From Acidimicrobiia bacterium (GTDB lineage Bacteria; Actinomycetota; Acidimicrobiia; Spongiisociales; UBA11373), in NCBI GenBank assembly GCA_016215655.1, contig JACRIT010000085.1, positions 1 to 39,006 on the forward strand: a stretch of DNA of 39,006 nucleotides. Direction: 5' to 3'. The stretch's first letter is position 1. Every line of letters starts with the position of its first letter. The notes beneath the pieces are model-generated. The model ran no database searches. It was not told the origin of the DNA and saw only the letters and a list, made by a program, of their open reading frames with translations. The translations under genes were made by a program, and so were the position numbers. This document shows positions 15,510-22,701 of this stretch, piece after piece.

Positions 15510-16414
15510 CATTCGAAGACCGCAGGCGCTCCCCTGCGACCATTCATCCAGGCGGCAGCGGACATCGAAGGCTTGCCGGCCGGCTGCACGGTCATCAACT
15601 CGACGACCCCGTCGGCGGCACCGAGGAGCACCGCGCCATCGCGCCGCTCGGCGGTTCCCGCGGCGACCTGCCCGTGCGCAGGCCGTGCCGCCCACACCTT
15701 GAGCCGCTCCCCCTCGACCACCGACCACGCTCCGGGCTTGGGATTGAACGCCCGTACGGCCCGCAGCAGGGCGGCGACCCGATGGCGGCGCGGGTCGAGG
15801 TGGGCCTCCTCGACAGCCACCTTCCCCGCCGCGGTGGCTCGTGTCGGATCCTGTGCGACCGGCGGCAACGCGCCGGCCACGATGGCTTCGAGGCGGGAGG
15901 CGAGGAGGCGGGCACCGAGCACGGCGAGACGGGAGGTGAGGTCACCCGTGGTCTCGTCCGCACCGATCGGCGTCGCCACGCGGTCGAAGGTCGGGCCGGT
16001 GTCGAGCCCTTCATCGAGCCGCATCAGGGTCACCCCGGTCTCGGTATCGCCGGCAAGGATCGCCCGGACCACGGGACTGGCCCCCCGCCATCGCGGGAGG
16101 AGCGAGAAATGCACGTTCACGAACCCGGCCGCAGGGATGGCGAGTGCCTCGCCGGGAACGATCCGACCGTAGGCCGCCACGACGGCGACATCCACACCCC
16201 GAACCAGGCCGGCCAGTTCCGCCGCTCGCACCGGCTGGGCGACGGGCCAGCCGTGGCGACCCGCCGCGACCTTCACCGGAGGAGGCTGCGGATCTCCGGA
16301 GCGACCGCGGGGCTTGTCGGGCCGGGTGATCACCACCGTCACCTCGGCGATCGCTCCGAGGGCCGCGAGGATCGGAACCGCCGCATCCGGAGTACCCAGG
16401 AACGCAGCGCGCAT
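15509..16414 (-). CDS. fmt: Methionyl-tRNA formyltransferase
   Basis: Formylates initiator Met-tRNA before translation. The 301-residue protein has the N-terminal hydrolase-like domain with FLGTPDAAVPIL, the catalytic segment NVHFSLLPRWRGASPV (Asn and His about residues 99-101) and the Asp-bearing LDEGLDTGP, then a C-terminal OB-fold (about 200-300). The start ATG shares one base with the def stop (TGATG), so the two are translationally coupled. Pairing of fmt with def is functional, because def removes the formyl group again. Length is typical. Confidence 0.97.
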   Translation of the reverse strand: MRAAFLGTPDAAVPILAALGAIAEVTVVITRPDKPRGRSGDPQPPPVKVAAGRHGWPVAQPVRAAELAGLVRGVDVAVVAAYGRIVPGEALAIPAAGFVNVHFSLLPRWRGASPVVRAILAGDTETGVTLMRLDEGLDTGPTFDRVATPIGADETTGDLTSRLAVLGARLLASRLEAIVAGALPPVAQDPTRATAAGKVAVEEAHLDPRRHRVAALLRAVRAFNPKPGAWSVVEGERLKVWAARPAHGQVAAGTAERRDGAVLLGAADGVVELMTVQPAGKPSMSAAAWMNGRRGAPAVFE

Positions 16415-16914
16415 CAGCCGGCGCCCCGCTCCATCGCCTCGAGCCTGAGTTCCCGCAGCGCCTCCTTGCGCTCGCGGCGGCTGAGTCGCTGCAACAGCAG
16501 CACCCCCTCGAGGTGATCGACTTCGTGTTGGAGCACCCGTCCCATCAACTCCTCACCCTCGTAGACCACCTCCCGACCCTTGAGATCGGTCCCCCGCACC
16601 CGGGCATAGGCAGGGCGTTCGATCGGCCAGTAGCGATTCGGGACGGAGAGGCAACCCTCCTCGTAGAGGTACTCCCCCGAGGTCGCCTCGAGCACCGGAT
16701 TCAGCACGTGGTGCGGGCCCTCACCGGCGTCGAAGACGATCACCCGCAGCGAGACCCCGATCTGGGGTGCCGCCAGCCCGACACCGGGGGCGGCGTACAT
16801 CGTTTCGATCATGTCGTCGACGAGGCGGCGCAGCTCGGCGTTGCCGGCCCCGACCGGCGCCGCGGCAAGACGCAGCACCGGGTCGGGATAGGTGCGGATG
16901 GGGAAGATGGCCAT
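16414..16914 (-). CDS. def: Peptide deformylase
   Basis: Metalloenzyme that removes the formyl group from new proteins. The 166-residue protein has all three motifs: GVGLAAPQIG (motif 1, about 44-53), EEGCLSVP (motif 2, metal Cys, about 85-92) and QHEVDHLEG (motif 3, metal His residues and catalytic Glu, about 128-136). The ATG start lies 9 bases after a TAACCT box with no ribosome binding site in between. It is followed by fmt with a one-base overlap. Upstream lies the long heptamer array separating it from priA. Confidence 0.98.
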   Translation of the reverse strand: MAIFPIRTYPDPVLRLAAAPVGAGNAELRRLVDDMIETMYAAPGVGLAAPQIGVSLRVIVFDAGEGPHHVLNPVLEATSGEYLYEEGCLSVPNRYWPIERPAYARVRGTDLKGREVVYEGEELMGRVLQHEVDHLEGVLLLQRLSRRERKEALRELRLEAMERGAG

Positions 16915-16923
16915 CGACCGGGG

Positions 16924-16929
16924 AGGTTA
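16924..16929 (-). promoter_or_regulatory. TAACCT -10 element of def (leaderless type)
   Basis: TAACCT on the minus strand ends 9 bases before the def ATG. The position where a -35 would lie falls within the heptamer array. Confidence 0.4.
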
Positions 16930-16935
16930 GGGCGC

Positions 16936-17089
16936 GACTCGTCACCCGCTACCCGCTACCCGATGCCAGAACCGGATTGGGTTCCGGGTTCCGGATGCCG
17001 GATGCCAGATGCCAGACGCCAGACGCGACCGGCAACTCGTCACTGGTGACTGGTGACTGGTGACTGGCGACTGGCGACTTCTTCGCTCA
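16936..17089. repeat. 22-unit heptamer repeat array between priA and def
   Basis: The 154 bases from 16936 to the priA stop codon read as 22 consecutive 7-base units without a slip. Runs of like units follow each other: CACCCGC, TACCCGC, TACCCGA; then TGGGTTC, CGGGTTC; then CGGATGC twice, CAGATGC, CAGACGC twice; then CACTGGT, GACTGGT twice, GACTGGC twice. Changes between neighbours are usually one or two bases. Nothing else was recognised in this gap: no gene, RNA or clear hairpin. Units recur at other loci in the window. Confidence 0.85.
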
Positions 17090-18817
17090 CAGATCCACGG
17101 GATCGGCATCGATGCGAACCCGCACCCCGGCCTCTCGCCACCGCGCCACCAGCGACCGCAACGCCACGCGGGCTAAACCGAGATCGACACCCTGCACCAG
17201 CCAGCGCCACCCACCCGGCGCTGGCGCCGGACCGTGCACCTGGGCCCGGTCGCCGACCACCGCGGCCAACTCGGCGGGATCGACCTGACCCACCGTCTCC
17301 ACGACGAGGATCTCGCCACCGGGCGGAAACCCGAGAGTCGCTCGCCGCGAGCCGTCCTCGCGAACGAACGGCAGGGGATCGCCGTCACGCAGCGCCACGA
17401 GTGCCCGGTGCTCGGGATCCGCCGTCTGGATCAGGCCGCGCCGTCCCCGGCCGCTGCCCGCCGCCGCCACCGCCCGGGCGAGGAGTCGCAACCCGTCCTC
17501 GCCGGCGCGATAGGAGGGCGCCATCAGCGGTCCATCGCCATCGAGCACCACGGTGAGATCGACCTCGAGCAGGGGGAGATCCCGTTCGGTGGCGACGATG
17601 AACTGCCGGCCCGATCCCGCAACCCCGATCCGATCGCCGCCCACGATCCGCGATACCTCGGCGAGGACCCGCGGAACCGCGGCACCGAGCGCCTCGAAGC
17701 GCTTCGCCCCACACGAGCTGCAGGCATCGGTGGCGGCTCCGCAGCGGGGGCACACCGTGGCATCTCCTGGACCGGCACCACAGGCCCCGCAGCGTCGCAG
17801 CGTCCGGCAGCGCACGCATCGCTGCGCCGCCGTGCGCCGATGGGTGAACAGCAGCACCCGGCGATCACCGGCCGCCCGCAATGCCGCGGCAGTGGCGGTG
17901 GCGACCAGGCCGGTCCCCGGCGGGTCGGTGCGTCGATCGACGAGATCCACGAGACCCCAGGGGCGGTTGCGACGCTCGACCGCACCGGCCCTGCTCACCG
18001 CCTCGGCAGTGGGCACGTGCTCGAGCAGCATCACCCCGAACCGTTGCACCGCGGCGCGCCGCAAGAGGAGGTCCCGGGCGTGGATGGTCGGTGTCGCCTT
18101 GTCCTTCATCCCTCGTCGCCCCTCGCCGGCCAGCACCGCCAGGCCCGGGGCTGCCATCGGCCACGCCGCCACTTCGCGGGTGCCGACCACGAGTGAACCG
18201 GGAACGGTGGCGGCCTCCACCCATCCCGAGGTCACGGTCGCCCCACCGATGGCGGAGGACATGGCGGTCACCCCTCGGCCGAGACGGGACTCCAAGGCAC
18301 CTGCCATGGCCTCCGCCTCGGGGATCGTGGGGGCGACCACCATCACCGTGCGTCCGCTTTCGAGTACGGGAAGGCTGGCGGTGGCGACCTCATCGCCCCA
18401 TGGCTCCGCGGCGACGACGAGACGCGCCCGCCGCCGCTCTCCCCCGCGACGCGCCGGCGGCGCGACACCGCGAGGGAGATTCGGTGGGGTCGTCTTGGCG
18501 AGCACCGCTGCCAGCGGTGCCACGTAGTGAAGGGCGGCCCAGCGCAGTACCCCGAGCAACGCGGCATCGAAGACGGGGAGGTTGCCGGACACCGCCAGCA
18601 CCGGACGCAACCGGGGGCGGAGCGGTTCTTCCACCGCGACGACCCAACCCCGGACCCGGCGGCCACCGAGGGGCACCCGAACGAGGGATCCGACCTCGAC
18701 TGCCATCCCCTCTGGCACCGAGTAGGCGAACCCATCATCCACGGCGAACGAGGCCACATCGGGCACGACCCGAACGGCGCCGGTCAGTGGGACCGTACCT
18801 CGACGATGCGGTCCCAC
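17087..18817 (-). CDS. priA: PriA-like primosome protein lacking helicase motifs
   Basis: In other bacteria PriA reloads the replicative helicase at stalled forks. The product (576 residues from the GTG at 18817) keeps the N-terminal DNA-binding part (VRVVPDVASFAVDDGFAYSVPEG, GRRVRGWVV). It also keeps the zinc-binding region, with eight cysteines in CVRC, CGAC, CPRC and CSSC pairs, and the C-terminal domain. The ATPase motifs are gone: no GxGKT where Walker A should be, and GEGRRGMKDK where DEEH is expected before TIHARD. Loss of ATPase motifs is usual for actinobacterial PriA, so a structural loading role is likely. The start is uncertain. GTG codons at 18856, 18817 and 18766 are possible; the last would trim the first beta strand. 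It follows coaBC. metK, often found between them, is absent. Confidence 0.88.
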   Translation of the reverse strand: MGPHRRGTVPLTGAVRVVPDVASFAVDDGFAYSVPEGMAVEVGSLVRVPLGGRRVRGWVVAVEEPLRPRLRPVLAVSGNLPVFDAALLGVLRWAALHYVAPLAAVLAKTTPPNLPRGVAPPARRGGERRRARLVVAAEPWGDEVATASLPVLESGRTVMVVAPTIPEAEAMAGALESRLGRGVTAMSSAIGGATVTSGWVEAATVPGSLVVGTREVAAWPMAAPGLAVLAGEGRRGMKDKATPTIHARDLLLRRAAVQRFGVMLLEHVPTAEAVSRAGAVERRNRPWGLVDLVDRRTDPPGTGLVATATAAALRAAGDRRVLLFTHRRTAAQRCVRCRTLRRCGACGAGPGDATVCPRCGAATDACSSCGAKRFEALGAAVPRVLAEVSRIVGGDRIGVAGSGRQFIVATERDLPLLEVDLTVVLDGDGPLMAPSYRAGEDGLRLLARAVAAAGSGRGRRGLIQTADPEHRALVALRDGDPLPFVREDGSRRATLGFPPGGEILVVETVGQVDPAELAAVVGDRAQVHGPAPAPGGWRWLVQGVDLGLARVALRSLVARWREAGVRVRIDADPVDL

Positions 18818-19965
18818 AGCCGGTCCGCGATCGACTCCTTGGACTGCAATGGCCACTCCTCGACGGCTCCAGCCGGCGTCAGTACCGTCACCGCGTTCGT
18901 GTCCCCGCCGAATCCGGCGCCGGGCGCCGTCACGTCATTGGCGATGAGCAGGTCGACTCCTTTGGCCGCCACCTTCTCGCTGGCACCCGAAGCGGGTCCG
19001 GTCTCGGCGGCGAAGCCCACGAGGAACGGCCGTGGCCGCAACGCCGCCACCCCGGCGAGGATGTCCGGCGTGGGTTCGAGCACGAGGTCGGGAGGTCCGG
19101 CAGACCGGCGGAGCTTCGTCGGCGCCGGCGCCGCCGGTCGGAAGTCGGCCACTGCGGCGGCAAGCACGGCGACGTCACTGTGCGGCGCCGCCCCCCACAC
19201 CGCCGCGGCCATCTCGGCGGCGGTCTCGACGGCGATGACGGTGATCGCGGGATGGTGCGGTGGCGGCGCGGTCGTCACCAGGGTCACCGTCGCCCCGCGT
19301 CGCGCCGCGGCGAGGGCGATCGCATTGCCCATCTTCCCCGAGGACCGGTTGCCGATGTAGCGAACCGGATCGACAGGCTCGCGGGTCCCTCCGGCGCTCA
19401 CGAGGACCTTCCAGCCGCTGAGGTCGCTGCCGGAAAGGACCGCCACCACCGCAGCCACGACGTCCTCGGGCTCGGCCATGCGTCCCAAGCCCTCGTCCCC
19501 GCCGGCGAGCGCGCCGCTCACGGGCCCTACGAGGCGGACCCCGTCGCCGGCGAGCATCGCCACGTTGCGGCGCGTGGCCGGGTGCTCCCACATCTCGGTG
19601 TGCATCGCCGGGGCGACCACCACGGGTCCCTCGAAGGCGAGGATGGTCGCCACCAGGAGGTCATCGCTCTCCCCCGACGCCATGCGCGCCAGCGTGGCGG
19701 CTGTCGCCGGGGCCACCACCACGGCATCGGCCCAGGCGGCAAGCTCCGTGTGGGGGGAGACGGTATCGGGACCGAAGAGCTCGGTCAGGGGCGGAGTGCC
19801 GGTGATGGCCGCCATGGTCTGCGGCCCGAGGAACTCCAGGGCCGACCGCGTCATCACGACGCGCAGCACGGCACCCGCTTCCACGAGACGTCGGGCGAGA
19901 TAGGCCGCCTTGAAGGCAGCGACTCCACCGGTGACCCCGAGGACGATGCGCCGCCCGGCGAGCAT
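18784..19965 (-). CDS. coaBC: Bifunctional phosphopantothenoylcysteine decarboxylase/synthetase
   Basis: Carries out two steps of coenzyme A synthesis: joining cysteine to phosphopantothenate and decarboxylating the product. The 393-residue protein has the CoaC flavoprotein half (about 1-180; GVTGGVAAFKAAYL, the catalytic-type His in SPHTELA, PATAATLARMA, and PAMHTEMW, the actinobacterial form of the PxMNxxMW motif). The CoaB half follows (about 190-393; SAGGTREPVDPVRYIGNRSSGKMG, LAAAVADFRP, FAAETG). The ATG at 19965 is chosen because LAGRRIVLGVTGG begins right after. The upstream extension is rpoZ and gmk in another frame. It starts 4 bases after the rpoZ stop. Confidence 0.96.
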   Translation of the reverse strand: MLAGRRIVLGVTGGVAAFKAAYLARRLVEAGAVLRVVMTRSALEFLGPQTMAAITGTPPLTELFGPDTVSPHTELAAWADAVVVAPATAATLARMASGESDDLLVATILAFEGPVVVAPAMHTEMWEHPATRRNVAMLAGDGVRLVGPVSGALAGGDEGLGRMAEPEDVVAAVVAVLSGSDLSGWKVLVSAGGTREPVDPVRYIGNRSSGKMGNAIALAAARRGATVTLVTTAPPPHHPAITVIAVETAAEMAAAVWGAAPHSDVAVLAAAVADFRPAAPAPTKLRRSAGPPDLVLEPTPDILAGVAALRPRPFLVGFAAETGPASGASEKVAAKGVDLLIANDVTAPGAGFGGDTNAVTVLTPAGAVEEWPLQSKESIADRLWDRIVEVRSH

Positions 19966-19969
19966 GCCG

Positions 19970-20200
19970 CTACTCGCCGGAGTCGACGATGACCTTGTCG
20001 GCGGCGATCTCCTCGAAGGCGATCGAGAGCGGCTTGCGCGACAGCGAGTGCACCTGCGGTGGGACGTATCCACCGATCCCGTCACCCAGCTGGTTGAAGT
20101 ACGAGTTGATTTGGCGGGCGCGCCTGGCCGCCAGGACGACGAGCGTGAACCGCTCCCCGGTGCGCTCGAGCACGGTTTCGATGGGCGGTTCGATCATCAT
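19970..20200 (-). CDS. rpoZ: RNA polymerase omega subunit
   Basis: Small subunit that helps fold and hold the beta' subunit. The 76-residue product has the family core: RFTLVVLAARRARQINSYFNQLG (the second half of conserved region 2) and the C-terminal KPLSIAFEEIAADKV. Start is the first of two ATG codons and overlaps the gmk stop (ATGA). The gmk-rpoZ-coaBC order is a well-known conserved cluster. It is a little shorter than many actinobacterial omegas (90-110 residues). Confidence 0.95.
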   Translation of the reverse strand: MMIEPPIETVLERTGERFTLVVLAARRARQINSYFNQLGDGIGGYVPPQVHSLSRKPLSIAFEEIAADKVIVDSGE

Positions 20201-20751
20201 GATGGGATCACCGGGGGGTTGGGAACTGCACCCAGTATACCGGCCACCTGTCGCACCGCGGCATCCAGATCGTCGTTCACGACATGGTGCTCGAAGAGCG
20301 TCGCCGCCTCGGAGATCTGGTCGCGAGCGATGGCGAGCCGGCGGGCGATGTCCGCCTCGGAGGTGTCGCCCCGCCTGCGGAGTCGCGCTTCGAGGGCATC
20401 GAGATCGGGCGGCACGATGAAGATCATGATGGCGTCGGGGAAGAGCCGCTTCACGTTGCGGGCCCCGGCCATCTCGATGTCGAGGAGCACATCTCGCCCC
20501 TGGCGCCGCGGGCCGGTGACCTCCGCCACCGGGGTCCCATACAGGTTCCCTCCGTAGTCGGCCCACTCGATCAACTCACCGGCGGCGATGGCCTGCTGGA
20601 ACCTCTCGCGATCGACAAACCGATAGTCGACTCCCTCCACCTCGCCGGGACGCGCCGGACGCGTCGTCATCGACACCGAGAAGTGGAACGGCACGTAGGC
20701 GGCGAGCCCCTCGACGACGGTCGACTTGCCTGCCCCGGAGGGTCCCGACAC
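20197..20751 (-). CDS. gmk: Guanylate kinase, start codon uncertain
   Basis: Phosphorylates GMP to GDP. From the GTG at 20751 the protein has 184 residues and begins SGPSGAGKST, the P-loop itself. The GMP-binding part (SVSMTTRPARPGEVEGVDYRFVD, GELIEWADYGGNLYGTP), DVLLDIEMAGARNVK and the lid (RLRRRGD) are all present. Guanylate kinases normally have a beta strand (LIVVSGPSG) before the P-loop. Those codons are present in frame just upstream, but the only possible start there is CTG at 20760. The GTG start would remove the strand, so CTG initiation or re-initiation after the mihF stop at 20777 seems more likely. Stop overlaps rpoZ. Confidence 0.95.
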   Translation of the reverse strand: MSGPSGAGKSTVVEGLAAYVPFHFSVSMTTRPARPGEVEGVDYRFVDRERFQQAIAAGELIEWADYGGNLYGTPVAEVTGPRRQGRDVLLDIEMAGARNVKRLFPDAIMIFIVPPDLDALEARLRRRGDTSEADIARRLAIARDQISEAATLFEHHVVNDDLDAAVRQVAGILGAVPNPPVIPS

Positions 20752-20776
20752 GACGATCAGCCGGCCGAGGGGCCGG

Positions 20777-21088
20777 TCAGGAGAGGGCGGCGAGGAGGGC
20801 CTCCTTCTGCCTCGGCCCGAGTCCGCGCAACCGCCGGTTCTCGGCGATCCCCACGGCCTCCATGAGCCGGTACGACTTCACCTTGCCGAGGCCGGGGAGC
20901 GCGGTGAGGACCGCCTTGACCTTGATCCCGCCGATGTGCTCTTCGCCGACGCGCTCCAGCACCTCCTCGAAGCTCAGGGTTCCCCGGCGCAGCTCCTCGC
21001 GGAGTTCGGCGCGTACCCGGCGTGCCGTCGCCGCCTTGGCGAGCGCCCGGGCCCGATCGTCCGCAGAAAGACTCGGTGGTCCCGCCAT
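20777..21088 (-). CDS. mihF: Actinobacterial integration host factor (mIHF)
   Basis: Nucleoid protein specific to actinobacteria that binds and bends DNA, unrelated to HU/IHF of proteobacteria. The 103-residue product has the N-terminal helix (SADDRARALAKAATARRVRAELREELRRG) and the DNA-binding helix-two-turns-helix core (VLTALPGLGKVKSYRLMEAVGIAENRRLRGLG). The ATG at 21088 is chosen because AAGGAG lies 4 bases before it, and the length then matches the family (about 105). The pyrF-mihF-gmk-rpoZ order is typical for the phylum. The gene lies 28 bases after the degenerate PyrF-like gene. Confidence 0.96.
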   Translation of the reverse strand: MAGPPSLSADDRARALAKAATARRVRAELREELRRGTLSFEEVLERVGEEHIGGIKVKAVLTALPGLGKVKSYRLMEAVGIAENRRLRGLGPRQKEALLAALS

Positions 21089-21116
21089 CACGCTCCTTCC
21101 GTCTCCCCGGGGCACT

Positions 21117-21764
21117 CTATCGACGCCGCTTGTTCTTCCGGGGCGCCGCGGCTGCCGCTCCCGTGGCTCCGAACCGACTCAGGGCTTCGGGATCCGGAAG
21201 CACCAGCACACCCGCACCGCGCCGCTCCGCGTCCGCCCACTCGGCGACGCCGGGGCCGGCATCGACGATGCGGACCGCCTCCGGTGCCACCTGTGCCAGC
21301 ACCCCGAGGTCGGCGGAGGTGCCGACGATCCCGGTGGCGCCCGCGGCGACCGCGATCTCGGCGAGTCGCGAGACCAGACGCCCCCGGGTGCTCCCGGTGA
21401 GCGACGCCACCTCACCGGGCTCGAGCGCGGCGGCGAGGGTGGTGGCGGCGATTCCGCAGCCTGTTCCGGATACGGCGGCGACCGCAGCCGCCACCGGAGC
21501 CGCCCCGCCCATGGCGGACACCGTCACCCACGAGGCCCCGAGGCGAGCCAGCCGCCCGGCGGCAGCGCCCACTGCGGGTGCCGGTCCGCACAGGGTGGCG
21601 AGCACGAGCACCGGACCGAGTTCGTCGAGGGCGCTCACGAGCGCCGGGCCGATCCCGGTGACCAGGTCGACGTCGACGGCAAACCCGGCGGCGCTCCCGA
21701 TGCCGCGCGCCGTCACGAAGGCCTCCTCGGCACTCCGCCCGGACAGGCGAACGAAGAGCTCCAC
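21117..21764 (-). CDS. PyrF-like protein without catalytic residues
   Basis: A 215-residue Ala/Gly/Val-rich protein standing where pyrF (orotidine 5'-phosphate decarboxylase) stands in other actinobacteria, just before mihF. Its layout follows that enzyme. FAVDVDLVTGIGPALVSAL resembles the strand and helix that carry the first Lys. GASWVTVSAMGG resembles the usual VTVHAxGG. GATGIVGTSADLGVL resembles GVVCSALEVAALR, and GAGVLVLPDPE lies at the phosphate-binding end. The catalytic DxKxxDI block is missing and reads LATLCGPAP, so no decarboxylase activity is expected. The tail APRKNKRRR is strongly basic. The GTG start lies 2 bases after nusB. The frame is intact, with strong GC codon bias, which argues for a kept, repurposed protein rather than a pseudogene. 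The assignment by fold is moderate. Confidence 0.7.
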   Translation of the reverse strand: MELFVRLSGRSAEEAFVTARGIGSAAGFAVDVDLVTGIGPALVSALDELGPVLVLATLCGPAPAVGAAAGRLARLGASWVTVSAMGGAAPVAAAVAAVSGTGCGIAATTLAAALEPGEVASLTGSTRGRLVSRLAEIAVAAGATGIVGTSADLGVLAQVAPEAVRIVDAGPGVAEWADAERRGAGVLVLPDPEALSRFGATGAAAAAPRKNKRRR

Positions 21765-21766
21765 GG

Positions 21767-22144
21767 TCAGCCCTCGGCCGGCCGGCGCTCGCCGGCCAGT
21801 CTGGCGAGGACGCCATTCACGAAGCCGCCCGAGCGGGCCGTCGAGTAGGTCTTGGCGAGTCGCACCGCCTCGGAGATGACGACGGGTACCGGGGTTCCCG
21901 GGCGATGGCGAAGCTCCCAAAGGGCGATGCGAAGCACGTTGCGATCGATCGGGGGCATCCGCTCCACGCGCCAGCCCGTGGCCGTCTCCCCGATCACGGC
22001 GTCGAGAGCCTCTCGCTCCGCCCACACGCCGCACACCATGTCGGCTGCCCGCCGGCCGATGTCTCCGGTGTCGGGATCCTGGCGGCGCTGGTCGGCCTCA
22101 TAGAGGGTCACGAGGGCCTCGTCGCGGGCCTCGGCCGACCTCAC
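21767..22144 (-). CDS. nusB: Transcription antitermination factor NusB
   Basis: Binds boxA RNA with S10 and lets RNA polymerase pass terminators in rRNA operons. The 125-residue helical protein has the family segments ARDEALVTLYEADQR at the N terminus, PPIDRNVLRIALWELRHRPGTPVPVVISEAVRLAKTYS in the middle and GFVNGVLARLAGE at the end. The GTG start overlaps the efp stop (GTGA). efp-nusB adjacency is common in bacteria. A boxA-like target lies in the rRNA leader at 1102-1124. Confidence 0.95.
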   Translation of the reverse strand: MRSAEARDEALVTLYEADQRRQDPDTGDIGRRAADMVCGVWAEREALDAVIGETATGWRVERMPPIDRNVLRIALWELRHRPGTPVPVVISEAVRLAKTYSTARSGGFVNGVLARLAGERRPAEG

Positions 22145-22701
22145 GTCACCCGGGTCATGTATGCCCCGGTCCTCGTGTCGACCTTGATGCGATCGCCCTC
22201 GTTCACGAACAGCGGAACCTGCACGATCCTCCCCGTCTCCACCTTGGCCGGCTTGGTGCCGGCTGAGGAACGGTCCCCCTTCACCCCCGGCTCCGACTCG
22301 ACGACGAGCAGCTCCACACTGGTCGGCAGGTCGATGCCCACGAGGCGGCCGTCGTAGAAGGCGAGGTGCACCTGATCGCCGTCCTTGAGGTATGAGGCGG
22401 CATCGCCGATGTCGCCAGCATCGAGGACGACCTGCCCGTACTCTTCGACATCCATGAAGTGGTACCCGAGGTGATCGTTGAACAGGTACTGGTGCACCTT
22501 GCGCTCGACGAACGCCTGCTGGACCTTCTCATCGGCACGGAACGTGCGCTCGACGACCACACCGTTGATGATGTTCTTCAGCTTCATCTTGACAAAGGCG
22601 CGGCCCTTGCCGGGTTTGACGTGCTGGTACTCGACGATCTGGAAGATGCCGTCGTCGAGGTCGAGGGTCATCCCGGGCTTGACGTCATTGGTGGAGATCA
22701 T
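22141..22701 (-). CDS. efp: Translation elongation factor P
   Basis: Helps ribosomes make bonds at consecutive prolines. The 186-residue protein has three beta-barrel domains: KOW-like (1-65, [19 protein letters not shown]), OB (66-128) and the C-terminal OB (129-186, PAKVETGRIVQVPLFVNEGDRIKVDTRTGAYMTRV). The tip loop HVKPGKGRAF carries a lysine at the position modified in E. coli. No EpmA/EpmB-type gene is in the window. The ATG is chosen because [10 protein letters not shown] is the family start and AAGGAG lies 11 bases before. It overlaps the pepQ stop (ATGA). Confidence 0.97.
   Translation of the reverse strand: MISTNDVKPGMTLDLDDGIFQIVEYQHVKPGKGRAFVKMKLKNIINGVVVERTFRADEKVQQAFVERKVHQYLFNDHLGYHFMDVEEYGQVVLDAGDIGDAASYLKDGDQVHLAFYDGRLVGIDLPTSVELLVVESEPGVKGDRSSAGTKPAKVETGRIVQVPLFVNEGDRIKVDTRTGAYMTRVT

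Noticed and set aside
16936-17089. CRISPR array or integrated repeat array
   Set aside because: Units are only 7 bases, without spacers of 25-40 bases, and no cas genes are near.
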